A stretch of DNA of 64,000 bases, taken from NCBI RefSeq assembly GCF_017114995.1, contig NZ_JABXKL010000085.1, positions 1 to 64,000 of the forward strand. The letters run 5' to 3'. Every line of letters begins with the position of its first letter. The first letter of the stretch is position 1. Positions 18,564 through 27,831 of the stretch are shown piece after piece. The stretch is from Nostoc sp. NMS9. Its GTDB lineage: Bacteria; Cyanobacteriota; Cyanobacteriia; Cyanobacteriales; Nostocaceae. The notes beneath the pieces are model-generated. The model had not been told where the DNA came from. It searched no databases and saw only the letters and a list, made by a program, of their open reading frames with translations. The translations under genes were made by a program, and so were the position numbers.

Positions 18564-18688
18564 AACAGTTCTGAAAGCAGGCGATCGCCCACCAGTGCGT
18601 AGCAACAAATAAAGCGATCTCCCTCCTGTTCTCAATCCTAAGTAAAGCGATCGCCAATCGCCCCTCACAAACCACCTGCTTTTGACAA

Positions 18689-20635
18689 TTAGTTGTCTAT
18701 CGCTGTGTTGTTTTGCGATTGCTGTAATCGATGCGCTGTCGCTTCAAGCTTTTGAATCGCTTCATTCAGATCAAGCTCGATTAGTACTTGTATAGAGTGT
18801 CCACTCGGCTTGCCCTTTCTCCGAGCAACCTCATCCAGTAATAAATCCCGAACAGATTTAAGCCAATCCAATTCCTCAAGTAATTTTTCATTGTTGCCAT
18901 CGAACTTATATCGTTCTTTTATTGCATAACCAATAGTCATCTGATGGTCAAATTTGAGTTGCAGGAAGCTTTCTATAAATTCACTTGTTTCTATGTCTTT
19001 CAATATAGGTATTTCAGCATATCTCAGCCCTGGCACGCCCCAATCATGAGAGTTATTTAAGGAGATTATGTCGTGGAATTTCCATTTATCGCTTTGCATG
19101 ATAGCAAGTAGCTCTCTCCCAAGATTAGGGAAAATCTCAACCCTTGCTAACTCTTGAGCTTTTTCAAGGTATGTACAAAAATCTTGAAATTCTTGAACTT
19201 TTTCGCCTTGAAACGCAAGCCCCATGTATCCCCCAAACATACTTTCATACGTAGAAACTGAATAAGATGCCAGTTTTGATTGATTATTATTTTTCAGCCA
19301 ATCAATAAAGAGCTTTGAATTAATCAAAATTTCTTCTTTAGTTTTTGAATATAACCCGATGTCAGAAAAATAGAGTAGAAGCCCTGTTACATGCTTTAGG
19401 ATTCCGAGATCAAAAAATTCCGTGTCTCTGTTTAAGTATTGTGTTTCAACTTCATTGAGCAAAATAATAAATTTGTCATCACTAAGATGATGAAAATGCC
19501 ATAATTTCATCCATTTGGGTGTATTTTCATCTTGAAAATATATACTGCTAGCAAGTGATTGATTGAGTTCTTGTAAATCTAAGATGCCTTTATCAAAGAA
19601 AGTATGCCACCATCTTGTGCTAGGAAATGGATCGTACAACCTTAACCCAGGATATTTCCTAATTACTTCCTGAAGTGTTTTTCCTTCGCTATCATTCTGC
19701 CCTGTATCTGAATTAGTGAACCCAGGTCTAATCTCCATCCTTATATTTGCAGATTCTTGTAGCAAACTGCCGATATCTTTAGGCAGCATTTTCCCACTTC
19801 TAATTTCAATTGAAAAAGGCACAAGGAACCTTAAAATTTCTTGAAGGAGTTCCGGCTTCTTCTTCGCTTTTTCTGGTAGTACATGAAAAATCCTTTCAAA
19901 ATTTAAAACAACTTGCTTTAAAGTTCTTAGATTTTTGCATTGTGCTTGCTGGTATAAGTCTTGGATTAATTCAGTATTGTCAGACAATAGCTTGCTTGCA
20001 TCTTGATTTTTTACCCCTTGTAGAAAGTTTTCGAGTGCCTTGTCAAATTCTAGGGAAATTGCTATAGGTTGACCAATTAGTTTTTCTTTGAACACTTTGA
20101 AATCGTCTTTATTTAGCCTTTCCTCGTCGGCAACAATAATTACTTTTAATTCCTTGTGTTCTACAAAACTGTTGATATATCCCAGTATGTTGACGAGATT
20201 TATGCTACATCGCTCTAAATCATCAAATATCAAAATACTTTGTTCAAGATTTGTAAAAAGCTCAGTAAGCTTTATACTTGGAGTTGTAAGATTTAATGTT
20301 GCATCATTATTTACATCTAGTTTTAAACTATTCTTTAAAACTTGTGTAATAAGATTTCTTCCTATCGCCACTGGCTTGGATGCTAGAAAAGGAATTTGTT
20401 GTTGCAAGAAAGCTTCTTCTATTTCAGAAAATGAAGTCACTCCATTAAGGCTGACATACAAGCATTTCCGCTTTTTCTGCCTTAAGCTTTCGCAGTACCT
20501 TTTGATGAACCATGTCTCACCAGATCCCCACTCTCCTTTAAGTAAAACGGCAAATCCAGGCGGATCAGGTAAATTACAGTAATAATCTAAATACTCTGTG
20601 ACATGGCTGTTATCTGACGGGTTATGCTGTGTCAT
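18689..20635 (-). CDS. KAP-type P-loop ATPase with altered Walker A
   Basis: About 648 residues from the ATG at 20635 (MTQHNPSDN); a longer frame starts at 20701. Layout is of the KAP class of predicted P-loop NTPases: GEWGSGETW as Walker A near residue 34-41, Walker B ILIFDDLERC near 135-142, then a long helical C-terminus. The canonical Walker A lysine is glutamate here (GSGET, not GSGKT), which should weaken or stop ATP hydrolysis. KAP proteins are often found with defence genes, and this one is CAST cargo next to restriction genes. A lost lysine suggests decay, or a non-catalytic NTP sensor. The C-terminal half is of unknown role. Confidence 0.8.
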   Translation of the reverse strand: MTQHNPSDNSHVTEYLDYYCNLPDPPGFAVLLKGEWGSGETWFIKRYCESLRQKKRKCLYVSLNGVTSFSEIEEAFLQQQIPFLASKPVAIGRNLITQVLKNSLKLDVNNDATLNLTTPSIKLTELFTNLEQSILIFDDLERCSINLVNILGYINSFVEHKELKVIIVADEERLNKDDFKVFKEKLIGQPIAISLEFDKALENFLQGVKNQDASKLLSDNTELIQDLYQQAQCKNLRTLKQVVLNFERIFHVLPEKAKKKPELLQEILRFLVPFSIEIRSGKMLPKDIGSLLQESANIRMEIRPGFTNSDTGQNDSEGKTLQEVIRKYPGLRLYDPFPSTRWWHTFFDKGILDLQELNQSLASSIYFQDENTPKWMKLWHFHHLSDDKFIILLNEVETQYLNRDTEFFDLGILKHVTGLLLYFSDIGLYSKTKEEILINSKLFIDWLKNNNQSKLASYSVSTYESMFGGYMGLAFQGEKVQEFQDFCTYLEKAQELARVEIFPNLGRELLAIMQSDKWKFHDIISLNNSHDWGVPGLRYAEIPILKDIETSEFIESFLQLKFDHQMTIGYAIKERYKFDGNNEKLLEELDWLKSVRDLLLDEVARRKGKPSGHSIQVLIELDLNEAIQKLEATAHRLQQSQNNTAIDN

Positions 20636-20702
20636 GTTGCTTACAAAATTACTAAAGTTAATGCTTTCTCGTCGTTCATCTTGGCAGCGACCGCCTGACA
20701 AT

Positions 20703-20734
20703 AAAAAGCACGCTCTTAAAATACGTGCTTTTTT
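20703..20734 (-). terminator. terminator downstream of the tnsAB-tnsC-tniQ operon
   Basis: Stem AAAAAGCACG/CGTGCTTTTT with a short loop, flanked by A and T runs so it can work in both directions. It lies between the end of tniQ and the upstream side of the KAP gene, both on the minus strand, and would keep the two units apart. Confidence 0.7.
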
Positions 20735-20911
20735 CTAGTATCAGTCGGATGATTCTATTCCATATTTTCAGTAACGGAAAGCAATCGCACTCCCTGAAGC
20801 CAAACACAAAGAAATTTCTCTAGCAGCAAAATACTCCTGAAACGTTAGGTGAAAAAGGGAATAATACCGATGTAACCGGAATTGATATCAATCTTTATTT
20901 ATACCAAACTT

Positions 20912-21901
20912 CTATAATTTTAATTCCAGACTAAAATTACCGAATAATATCTTGCCCAATTCCTTAAAATCTGACCCAAACAACTGGGATACACTAATCT
21001 TCGCCTTCTCGCACACAGGAATAATCAACTTCACCAAATGATAAGGTTGACTTTGATTTGTTGTTGAGGCTATCCTCAACGATTCCATAATTACACCTAA
21101 ATCTCCCAATAACTTCACATCCTTTCCAATTGCTTGTTCAAATACAAACAAAATCAATTGTAATTTTCGGGTTAACTCGATTGGGATGGGTTTATATCCT
21201 AATTGGGGAGTAAGTGCAATTAATTCGTTAATTCCTTGAATATTAACTTGATATTTCTCTATTTCTTCTTCGCCTTTAATTTCCTGTCCTAACCACCCGT
21301 AACAACGAGAACAAAATCCCGCAGGTGAAAACCTAGCCATCACAGTTAAACGCGAACCACAATGAGGACATTGTTCTATTAATCGCTGTTTGTGAATTAA
21401 ACAAAATTCTACATCCTTAAATGACCATGATAATGGTTCATAAATAGTTTTGTTCTCCTGCATCCACTCTTGCCAACAACAAGGACACCAAGCGCGATAG
21501 TTCCGAAATAACCCCTTGTCATAAATCATTCCTTTCCAGCTTAAAAGGGTCAAAAAGCGTAAATCCTGACGCATTGTTAACTCTTCTAAGACAGTAACTA
21601 ACTTTCCTGTCATTTCTCGCATTCCGTTGATAGCCGGTTTAGCATCGCTATTTCCTAATAAATAGCTGACACTCTTTTGCAGTAACTTCGATTTATCCTC
21701 ATTTTCCAAAATAAGTAGCGCAATTTCCCCCATAATAAGCTTCTGGGCAGTTAAACAATGCTCCTGTGCCAAACGATTAAGATAACTGCTGAGACTTTCT
21801 GTATGGGGAGTTCCTACACCCACAGGTTCAAGACAAAATAAGCGACTCCGTTGAGGGATTTCTAGAGGTTTTGGACTCCAAAGTTCCTCATAAATATTCA
21901 T
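20912..21901 (-). CDS. tniQ: TniQ transposition adaptor
   Basis: 329 residues, about the size of short TniQ proteins. Zinc-type ligand pairs: C139/C142, C167/H170, C178/C181, C197/C200. In type I-B CASTs this short form links the Cascade complex to TnsC for RNA-guided insertion, while the longer TnsD serves the tRNA site. It lacks the C-terminal DNA-binding part of TnsD. Starts inside the tnsC stop (ATGA overlap), so it belongs to one operon with tnsAB and tnsC. Beginning LWSPKPLEIPQRSRLFCLEP is shared with TnsD here (LWSPEKFPVLERSRLHHLEP), so both derive from one ancestor. Confidence 0.87.
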   Translation of the reverse strand: MNIYEELWSPKPLEIPQRSRLFCLEPVGVGTPHTESLSSYLNRLAQEHCLTAQKLIMGEIALLILENEDKSKLLQKSVSYLLGNSDAKPAINGMREMTGKLVTVLEELTMRQDLRFLTLLSWKGMIYDKGLFRNYRAWCPCCWQEWMQENKTIYEPLSWSFKDVEFCLIHKQRLIEQCPHCGSRLTVMARFSPAGFCSRCYGWLGQEIKGEEEIEKYQVNIQGINELIALTPQLGYKPIPIELTRKLQLILFVFEQAIGKDVKLLGDLGVIMESLRIASTTNQSQPYHLVKLIIPVCEKAKISVSQLFGSDFKELGKILFGNFSLELKL

Positions 21902-23022
21902 CCCTCTTGATTAACTCCTACCAAGTCTCTCCCTACCTTCCGTTCCCCAACTTTCCTACCTTTTTTCACTGGTTGAGAATTCATAGATTTAGGCTTTTCA
22001 ATTTTTTCCTCGTTCTTATATAGAAAAGCTAAACGGCTTTCTCCTGCTTCTAACTCTTTTTGAATTGTTTTTCGTCTTCCTGCTGATAATTCCCTCGCTT
22101 TAAAATCTTTCATCCTCACTGTTTTAGCCCCCTCGTCTAACGCATTTTTGAGAGCGCGATACCACCAACTTTTAAGAATGCCCACACACCCTATCGAGTA
22201 TTCCATAAAATATTCCCAATGTTCCTCTAATTGGGGTTCATCTTCAACTGGCAAATACTGTTGTAAAGTCTTAATTACCTTAATAAATTCTTGTTGATCT
22301 TCTGATTTAGTCAGATAGTAGGGAGGTAAATAATAATCTTCACTTCTTCTTCCCACTTGACCATTGACTTCTTGACATTTTAAAAGTTCATAAGTTCCAA
22401 ATAAAATATGAACTGTTTGAGTTTTATTAGCCAGTGATTTAAGCCAGTTCATTTGAACATTTATTTGTCTTCCTCCTGCAACATCAAATAAGTGCTGTGC
22501 TTCATCTAAGGTATAAGCTTTTAATTGACGGTGTAAAAAAACCTTTTGCATTGTTCGACGCAAAGCTTTAGCATTTTTTCCTTCATGATCTCCTATTAAA
22601 TTATCTGAGTTGTCATCCTCTAAATCAACTCCATAATTTTCTTTATAATCAATTAAAACTTCCTTCAAAGATTCCAAAACTTGAATATAGTAATCAGAAT
22701 AGTTAAACTTTCCTCCTTCAGCACCATCTACCTCGATTCCTCCTACCACTAAGCTTCCTGGATTAGAAATAATTTTGTCTGCAAAATGTTTAAGCAATCG
22801 TTTTTCAAATTCTGCTTTTAACCGTGATTTTCCTACCCCTGTTACCCCAAACACCAGATAAACTAAAGCATCATCCGGTTCTATAGCATTTTTTAGTAGC
22901 TGCTCTAGAACCAGTTTAATATTGCGATGAGGAACAATTATATCTTTAAAATACTTAAGTTTGTTATCAGTTGGTGCTTGTAAAAATTCTTGAGGGAAAC
23001 GACGATTTGTAACCATTACCAC
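21898..23022 (-). CDS. tnsC: TnsC AAA+ transposition regulator
   Basis: 374 residues. Walker A GVTGVGKS at 59-66; Walker B-type YTLDEAQHL with D173/E174; sensor segment ILFGTYELL near 206. TnsC binds target DNA as ATP filaments, recruits the TniQ or TnsD signal and activates the TnsA-TnsB transposase. Motifs are intact. Overlaps tnsAB by 7 bases and tniQ by 4, in one operon. The basic C-terminal tail (from about 320) probably contacts the transposase. Confidence 0.93.
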   Translation of the reverse strand: MVMVTNRRFPQEFLQAPTDNKLKYFKDIIVPHRNIKLVLEQLLKNAIEPDDALVYLVFGVTGVGKSRLKAEFEKRLLKHFADKIISNPGSLVVGGIEVDGAEGGKFNYSDYYIQVLESLKEVLIDYKENYGVDLEDDNSDNLIGDHEGKNAKALRRTMQKVFLHRQLKAYTLDEAQHLFDVAGGRQINVQMNWLKSLANKTQTVHILFGTYELLKCQEVNGQVGRRSEDYYLPPYYLTKSEDQQEFIKVIKTLQQYLPVEDEPQLEEHWEYFMEYSIGCVGILKSWWYRALKNALDEGAKTVRMKDFKARELSAGRRKTIQKELEAGESRLAFLYKNEEKIEKPKSMNSQPVKKGRKVGERKVGRDLVGVNQEG

Positions 23023-25781
23023 AATTCCTCTTCAGCAAAAACCTGAATTTCATCAGGATTAAATTTTTTGGGTATACTAGGCTGTGAATTCTCTTCTTTT
23101 AAATCTATTAAATCTAGATTTTTTTCTATTGTTTGACTATCTTGAGATGAATGCTGCTCAATATTTGATACATTTAATAATACCGCACTACTCAGGTTTC
23201 CTTCAATTAAATTGAAAACTAATTTAGCAGATTGATCTCGACGAATTTGTAGTATTAATTCTTCATGCTCTTCCGCATTATTAAGTAAGTCAACAATCTC
23301 TTTAGAACCTACATATTGACTTTGATTATAGATTTGCCGTTTTCGTCTGCAAATTGTTGTGGCTATTGCTACTGCCTTTTCTGAATGTCCTTGAAACTTC
23401 ATATAATAATTAGATAAACACTTTACCCAATGATTATTAACATAGGCATAAGTAACACCATAATCTAGTGGGTCATAGCGAACAGGAATAGATTGATTCT
23501 CAACACTGTAAAATTCATCTGTCCAATAATTTTGATAGTTGACTCTAATTCCTTGACCAGGAATAACTTTGGCCGTTCCCTTATTGTTCGTCGGCAAGGT
23601 TAAAATCTTGAATTGCTCATCATACTTAATATATTGATGAGGGCGATGTCCCGTTTTAGCTAACCCTAATTCAAAAGCCTTATGAGGCGACATTCCTTCT
23701 AAAGCAGGATGTTCTGCTTTATCATAAACTCCATAAGCATAGCCAAATGCCAAATAATCGTATAATTCTTCTAAATTCCAGACAGCTAAACTCTTGGGAT
23801 TATTTGCTTTTTTAACGAGGCGGACGTGCTTCATGATTTGGGTATTCCCCCTCAAGTTATTAATAAATTCAGTATTTTGTGAGCCAAACCAACGTTCAAT
23901 AATTGAACTAAATTTAGGGCAATCCTTAGGACGATGCTTTTTGTTGGCATCAAAACGCGCTAATAATGTATCAAAATAAGTAGAACGAAACTCCTTGCCG
24001 TTATCCACAACAATCAATTCAGGAAATCTTCCAAACCGTTGTATACAGATGCGAATAGCCATCATACAAGAACGGTAACTCGGATGATCAAAGGTAAGGT
24101 ATAAAGCTAAAATCTTCCGACTATAGGCATCAATCATGCCTGTTACCCAAGGTCTGCCTAAATTTTTGCCACTATAGGGACAGATACACTCAACATCAAG
24201 CTTTGTGTGGTCAATATGAACGATTTCGAGCGGGCGATCTCCATGACGGGGGGTGGTAGGTTGAATTAACCAAGGCCCCAACAAATTATTCGCTGCACGA
24301 GATCCCCTTCTATTTTTAGTTTGTTGATAGCTGTTTCGTTTTTTCACTCTCTCGTAATAAAAGGTATGACTGGGAACAGGAGAAATTCGTCCCTCTTTCT
24401 GCCATTTATCCTCTAAAAATTTATACGTCTGCCAAACATTTTTTTGTTTAGGAGTTTCATATTGTTCTTTAATGACTTTATCAATAAATTCTAAATCTTC
24501 ATCAGAATAACGAGGGGTTGGATTGCCTTTGTATTGGGGAATTAAGCCAATAAACCCACATCCGTATTTTTGTTGGGCTTTTCGATATTTTGCTTTCCAG
24601 TCGCGTAGAGTTCGTTCTGATAGATCATCGCATTTTTGAGAATTATCAGCTTCTTTCCCTAAAAAAGGCTGAATAGCTGCATAACGATAATTTGCAATTT
24701 CTAAGGCTTTAGGACTGGCCTCTAGAAAGTATTGCCATCCTTCCTCATCTAAAGTTGTGTGGTTTTCTGTCTCAAGATTACTAATTTCTCCTAATTCGAT
24801 TAATTGTTGAAATTCTGCATAAGTCCAGCGAATAATTCCTTGTTCTCCTCTAAGAATGATTTTACTTTCCCCAATATGGTCAATGGTGAGGCTTTTTCCA
24901 TCTAACAAAAATGATGACCCCACTTTAAGTTCAACTATCGACACATTGCTGGATACAGGTTCACAATAATCATGAGTTACCGTGATATAAGCTTCTGCGG
25001 TAGCTTGGTCACGGAATAGATGAACTTTCTCTTGATCCACCAAAGCTACTTCGCTTAAATTCACATAGACTTTTTCGAGGGCAATTAAGGTATTAATATC
25101 ATCAATAGTGGCATTTTTCGCCTTCTCAAGCAGATTGGTGAGGTTAATACCGGGATAATTAACGATAATCTCTTGAACATTTGCTTCTATTTGGTCATTA
25201 AGGATATATTCTTGATTTAAATATCCTTGTTTGTAGGATTGTAAATATTTCTGATTGCGATATTTGATCCAATCAATTTCACTATCAGAACGAAGACGAT
25301 AATAATATCCTAAGCTTTCGATATATTCTTGAACAATGACATCCACCCATTGTCCTTCTATTTTTTGATAGCGATGAGGCTGTTCCCCACTAAGTTTTTC
25401 CAGTCTTTTCTCTGTTTTCCACTCTTCAAAACCACAAAAATTCTTTCTCATTACAAAAAAATCGGGATAATGACTGATAGTTGTGGCTTGTTTACCTTGT
25501 GGTGAGCATTTAATACTGAATTTAATCGGTTGATCCCAATATTCTAAAACTTGGTCATCATATTCATAAAATTGAGTAATAGCTGGTAATTCAACAGTAT
25601 GAGACTCAAATTGAATCGTTCTACCCATCTTTGAGCTAGCATAGAAACCATGAACGTTTCTTCCTCCTCCTTTGACTTTACGAGCTGGTGGGGAAGTCCT
25701 AATTTGGTTAACCAAATCTCTTTGCTGTTGGGAGAGTCGCAAACTATCACACCATGCTTGAAACTCGACATCGTAGAGCAT
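23016..25781 (-). CDS. tnsAB: TnsA-TnsB fusion transposase
   Basis: 921 residues. The N-terminal TnsA-type nuclease has E59 (QFESHTVE), D107 (HYPDFFV) and E120/K122 (EEWKTEK), the expected catalytic set that cuts the 5' ends. A linker region with a TnsB DNA-binding part runs to about 500. The DDE integrase core has D524 (HIDHTK), D593 (VVDNG) and E629 (SIIERW), which cuts and joins the 3' ends. Fusion of TnsA and TnsB is a mark of type I-B1 CASTs. All catalytic residues are present, so cut-and-paste transposition should be possible. A strong AGAGGAG lies upstream of the ATG. First gene of the operon. Confidence 0.93.
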   Translation of the reverse strand: MLYDVEFQAWCDSLRLSQQQRDLVNQIRTSPPARKVKGGGRNVHGFYASSKMGRTIQFESHTVELPAITQFYEYDDQVLEYWDQPIKFSIKCSPQGKQATTISHYPDFFVMRKNFCGFEEWKTEKRLEKLSGEQPHRYQKIEGQWVDVIVQEYIESLGYYYRLRSDSEIDWIKYRNQKYLQSYKQGYLNQEYILNDQIEANVQEIIVNYPGINLTNLLEKAKNATIDDINTLIALEKVYVNLSEVALVDQEKVHLFRDQATAEAYITVTHDYCEPVSSNVSIVELKVGSSFLLDGKSLTIDHIGESKIILRGEQGIIRWTYAEFQQLIELGEISNLETENHTTLDEEGWQYFLEASPKALEIANYRYAAIQPFLGKEADNSQKCDDLSERTLRDWKAKYRKAQQKYGCGFIGLIPQYKGNPTPRYSDEDLEFIDKVIKEQYETPKQKNVWQTYKFLEDKWQKEGRISPVPSHTFYYERVKKRNSYQQTKNRRGSRAANNLLGPWLIQPTTPRHGDRPLEIVHIDHTKLDVECICPYSGKNLGRPWVTGMIDAYSRKILALYLTFDHPSYRSCMMAIRICIQRFGRFPELIVVDNGKEFRSTYFDTLLARFDANKKHRPKDCPKFSSIIERWFGSQNTEFINNLRGNTQIMKHVRLVKKANNPKSLAVWNLEELYDYLAFGYAYGVYDKAEHPALEGMSPHKAFELGLAKTGHRPHQYIKYDEQFKILTLPTNNKGTAKVIPGQGIRVNYQNYWTDEFYSVENQSIPVRYDPLDYGVTYAYVNNHWVKCLSNYYMKFQGHSEKAVAIATTICRRKRQIYNQSQYVGSKEIVDLLNNAEEHEELILQIRRDQSAKLVFNLIEGNLSSAVLLNVSNIEQHSSQDSQTIEKNLDLIDLKEENSQPSIPKKFNPDEIQVFAEEELW

Positions 25782-25846
25782 GGTTATCTCCTCTAAAATT
25801 AGTACAATTTTACCTATAAAAACACCATAACAAGTTCAGACTATTT

Positions 25847-26001
25847 CGGCAATGTCAAACTTTAAAATTGCTATTCCGGCAAACTCAGGCTTTAAAAACT
25901 GCTTATATTATGGATATTCGTGGAACAGATTTACTGGGATTGAGGCAATGTAGTGGCAAAATCAAACTTTAAAGTACGGCAAAACCAAGCTTTAAATTAC
26001 A
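25847..26001. repeat. tnsAB-proximal transposon end with four TnsB-type repeats
   Basis: Four 21-base repeats in one orientation (type CGGCAAANTCAANCTTTAAA): 25847-25867, 25877-25897, 25954-25974, 25977-25997. The end is CTTTAAATTACA at 25990-26001, the inverted copy of the other terminus. Spacing between repeats two and three is wide (56 bases), the others narrow. The operon promoter is probably just inside at 25782-25846. Confidence 0.85.
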
Positions 26002-26106
26002 CAGGTAGATGTGATTTATCCACCAGATTCGACACCACCGCAAGTGCTGAGTGTAAGAACTTTAGAAAAGTGAGAGTCTCAAAAAATCAAATAACTTAAG
26101 GCTTAT

Positions 26107-26514
26107 ATGGTTTTTCAGTACACTAACGCATTTGTCACCATAGCATCGGTTAATTGTGAGAATTTAGTGAATTTCTATACCAAATTGCTGGAGCAAAAGC
26201 CAGTTCTTTTAATTCCGAATGTCTATGCTGAGTTTAATTTAGTTAGTATGCGATTAGGTATTTTTAAACCAAAGAACACAAACGAATCGGAATTTGAAGC
26301 GATTACTGACGACAAGCCACTTTGTGCCTACGCCAAAAGTAAGATAAGTTTGTGTTTAGAGGTGAGTAACTTAGAAAATGCGATCGCTCACCTAACTGCT
26401 TTAGGCTATCCTCCACCAGGAGACATTTCCATTGCTTCCCACGGCAGAGAAATCTATGCTTATGACCCTGATGGCAACCGTTTGATTTTACATCAAGCCA
26501 AAGAAGAGTGCTGA
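26107..26514 (+). CDS. VOC/glyoxalase-fold protein
   Basis: 135 residues with the layout of the vicinal oxygen chelate fold: beta-alpha-beta start AFVTIASVNCENLVNFYTKLL, then LCLEVSNLENAIAHLTALGYPP and the ending IYAYDPDGNRLILHQ. Family members are metal enzymes or binding proteins; substrate unknown. Intact host gene just outside the CAST end, with a 105-base flank between. Start ATG at 26107; no clear ribosome-binding site. Confidence 0.8.
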   Translation: MVFQYTNAFVTIASVNCENLVNFYTKLLEQKPVLLIPNVYAEFNLVSMRLGIFKPKNTNESEFEAITDDKPLCAYAKSKISLCLEVSNLENAIAHLTALGYPPPGDISIASHGREIYAYDPDGNRLILHQAKEEC

Positions 26515-26902
26515 GTTAAGAGTTAGGAGTTAAGAGTTAAGAGTTAGGAGTTAAGAGTTATTATTCTCCTCTAGTCCCCAATCCCCAGCGATGCACTGAG
26601 CTTGTCGTTGGCGCAGCCTCTCCAAGAGTTGTGTCCCCAGTCCCTTTTATTAGTGATAATAATTCAGGAGGCAGGAGATAGGAGGCAGTTCTTGCTGGAG
26701 GAACCCACGTTTAAAAACGTGGGATTGAAGTAAGGACGCTTTGTATCTTGCGCTACGCGTCTTGATACAATTCTTCTTTTAAACTGGGCAATGACCCTGC
26801 AAATGCAAGTTTTTATTCATACTTCTTTCCTCCTGCCTCCTGCCCTCTGCCTCCTGCCCTCTGCCTCCTGCCTTCTTTGTAATTGGTAGTTAATAATAAA
26901 TT
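26515..26902. repeat. intergenic region with tandem heptamers and a hairpin
   Basis: 26515-26565 is built of repeated units such as GAGTTAA and GAGTTAG. Around 26706-26725 a palindrome CCCACGTTTAAAAACGTGGG could form a hairpin. 26825-26875 has repeated CCTCCTGCC/CTCTGCC units. Such short tandem repeats are typical of Nostocales. No gene seen. Confidence 0.75.
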
Positions 26903-27784
26903 ATGGCTATAACTCAAAATTATAGATTAAACCTGATTCAATGGTATCCAGGTCACATTGCGAAAGCTGAAAGGAAGCTCAAAGAACAGCTGAAGCGCGT
27001 AGATGTGGTATTTGAAGTACGAGATGCTCGGATTCCCTTAGCGACTCACCATCCCCAAATAGGTGAGTGGGTGGAGGGTAAGGCACGGGTGTTGATACTT
27101 AACCGAGTAGATATGATTACGCCGCAAATGCGATCGCTGTGGATCGATTGGTTTAAAGGTCAAGGAGAAGTCCCTTATTTTACCAACGCTCAACATGGTA
27201 AAGGTATAGCAGAAGTAGCGCGGGCAGCGCAAGCCGCTGGGGTAGAACTCAATCAAAGAAGAAGCGATCGCGGCATGTTACCCCGTCCAGTGCGGGCTGT
27301 GGTGATTGGTTTTCCCAATGTCGGTAAATCAGCTTTAATTAACCGCCTGTTGGGAAAGCGAGTCGTGGAAAGTGCAGCTCGTCCTGGGGTAACTCGCCAA
27401 CTACGCTGGGTGCGAATTTCCGAACATTTAGAATTACTAGATGCTCCTGGTGTTATCCCTTTAAGATTAGAAGACCAAGATGCAGCGTTGAAATTAGCTA
27501 TTTGTGATGATATCGGTGAAGCATCTTACGATAACCAACTAGTAGCAGCAGCCTTAGTCGATTTACTCAACTATTTAGAAGCTGTAGCAGGAGATTTATT
27601 ACCAAAAAAACCATTACAGTCTCGCTACCAACTCGATTCGAGATCAGACACGGGAGATACCTATTTGCACACCTTAGCAGAGCATCGTTACAAAGGTGAT
27701 GTAGAGCGAGCAGCAAGGCAACTTTTAACAGATTTTCGCAAGGGGTTGTTGGGTGAAATGAGTTTAGAATTGCCTCCTAACTAG
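26903..27784 (+). CDS. rbgA: ribosome biogenesis GTPase YlqF/RbgA
   Basis: 293 residues with the circularly permuted GTPase order: G4 NRVDM at 67-71 comes first, then G1 GFPNVGKS at 136-143 and G3 DAPG at 180-183. YlqF/RbgA proteins help late assembly of the 50S ribosomal subunit. The N-terminal WYPGHIAKAERKL is the family mark. Intact. Its stop is about 23 bases before the left boundary repeats of the second mobile element, so the insertion did not break it. Confidence 0.92.
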   Translation: MAITQNYRLNLIQWYPGHIAKAERKLKEQLKRVDVVFEVRDARIPLATHHPQIGEWVEGKARVLILNRVDMITPQMRSLWIDWFKGQGEVPYFTNAQHGKGIAEVARAAQAAGVELNQRRSDRGMLPRPVRAVVIGFPNVGKSALINRLLGKRVVESAARPGVTRQLRWVRISEHLELLDAPGVIPLRLEDQDAALKLAICDDIGEASYDNQLVAAALVDLLNYLEAVAGDLLPKKPLQSRYQLDSRSDTGDTYLHTLAEHRYKGDVERAARQLLTDFRKGLLGEMSLELPPN

Positions 27785-27806
27785 ATTACAAGCATTTTCA
27801 ACCTGT

Positions 27807-27830
27807 TTTTGAGTAGCAGGTGAGTAGCAC
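27807..27830. other. left boundary repeats (attL candidate)
   Basis: TTTTGAGTAGC at 27807-27817, with TGAGTAGC copies at 27810-27817 and 27821-27828, 11 bases apart. Same arrangement recurs at the right boundary. It lies just past the integrase stop codon. Confidence 0.7.
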
Positions 27831-27831
27831 T

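Larger units (their letters stand above)
4943..26001. mobile_element. type I-B CRISPR-associated Tn7-like transposon (CAST), 21.06 kb
   Basis: Both ends carry the 12-bp inverted terminus TGTAATTTAAAG; 22 of the first 25 bases match between ends. Inside lie tnsD, cas6-cas8-cas7-cas5, a CRISPR array, cargo, tniQ, tnsC and a tnsA-tnsB fusion. This content and the cas order match type I-B1 CASTs; there is no cas1, cas2, cas3 or cas4, as expected for a CAST. tnsD lies beside tRNA-Val(GAC), consistent with TnsD homing. The 5 bases outside the two ends differ (TTGTC and CAGGT), so no target duplication survives. Cargo: XRE regulator, type I restriction-modification, Uma2 nuclease, KAP ATPase. Confidence 0.9.

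Noticed and set aside
27810..27828. tRNA-like or tmRNA end as integration target of the second element
   Set aside because: I looked for a cloverleaf or a tmRNA end around both borders and saw none; the site is simply intergenic.
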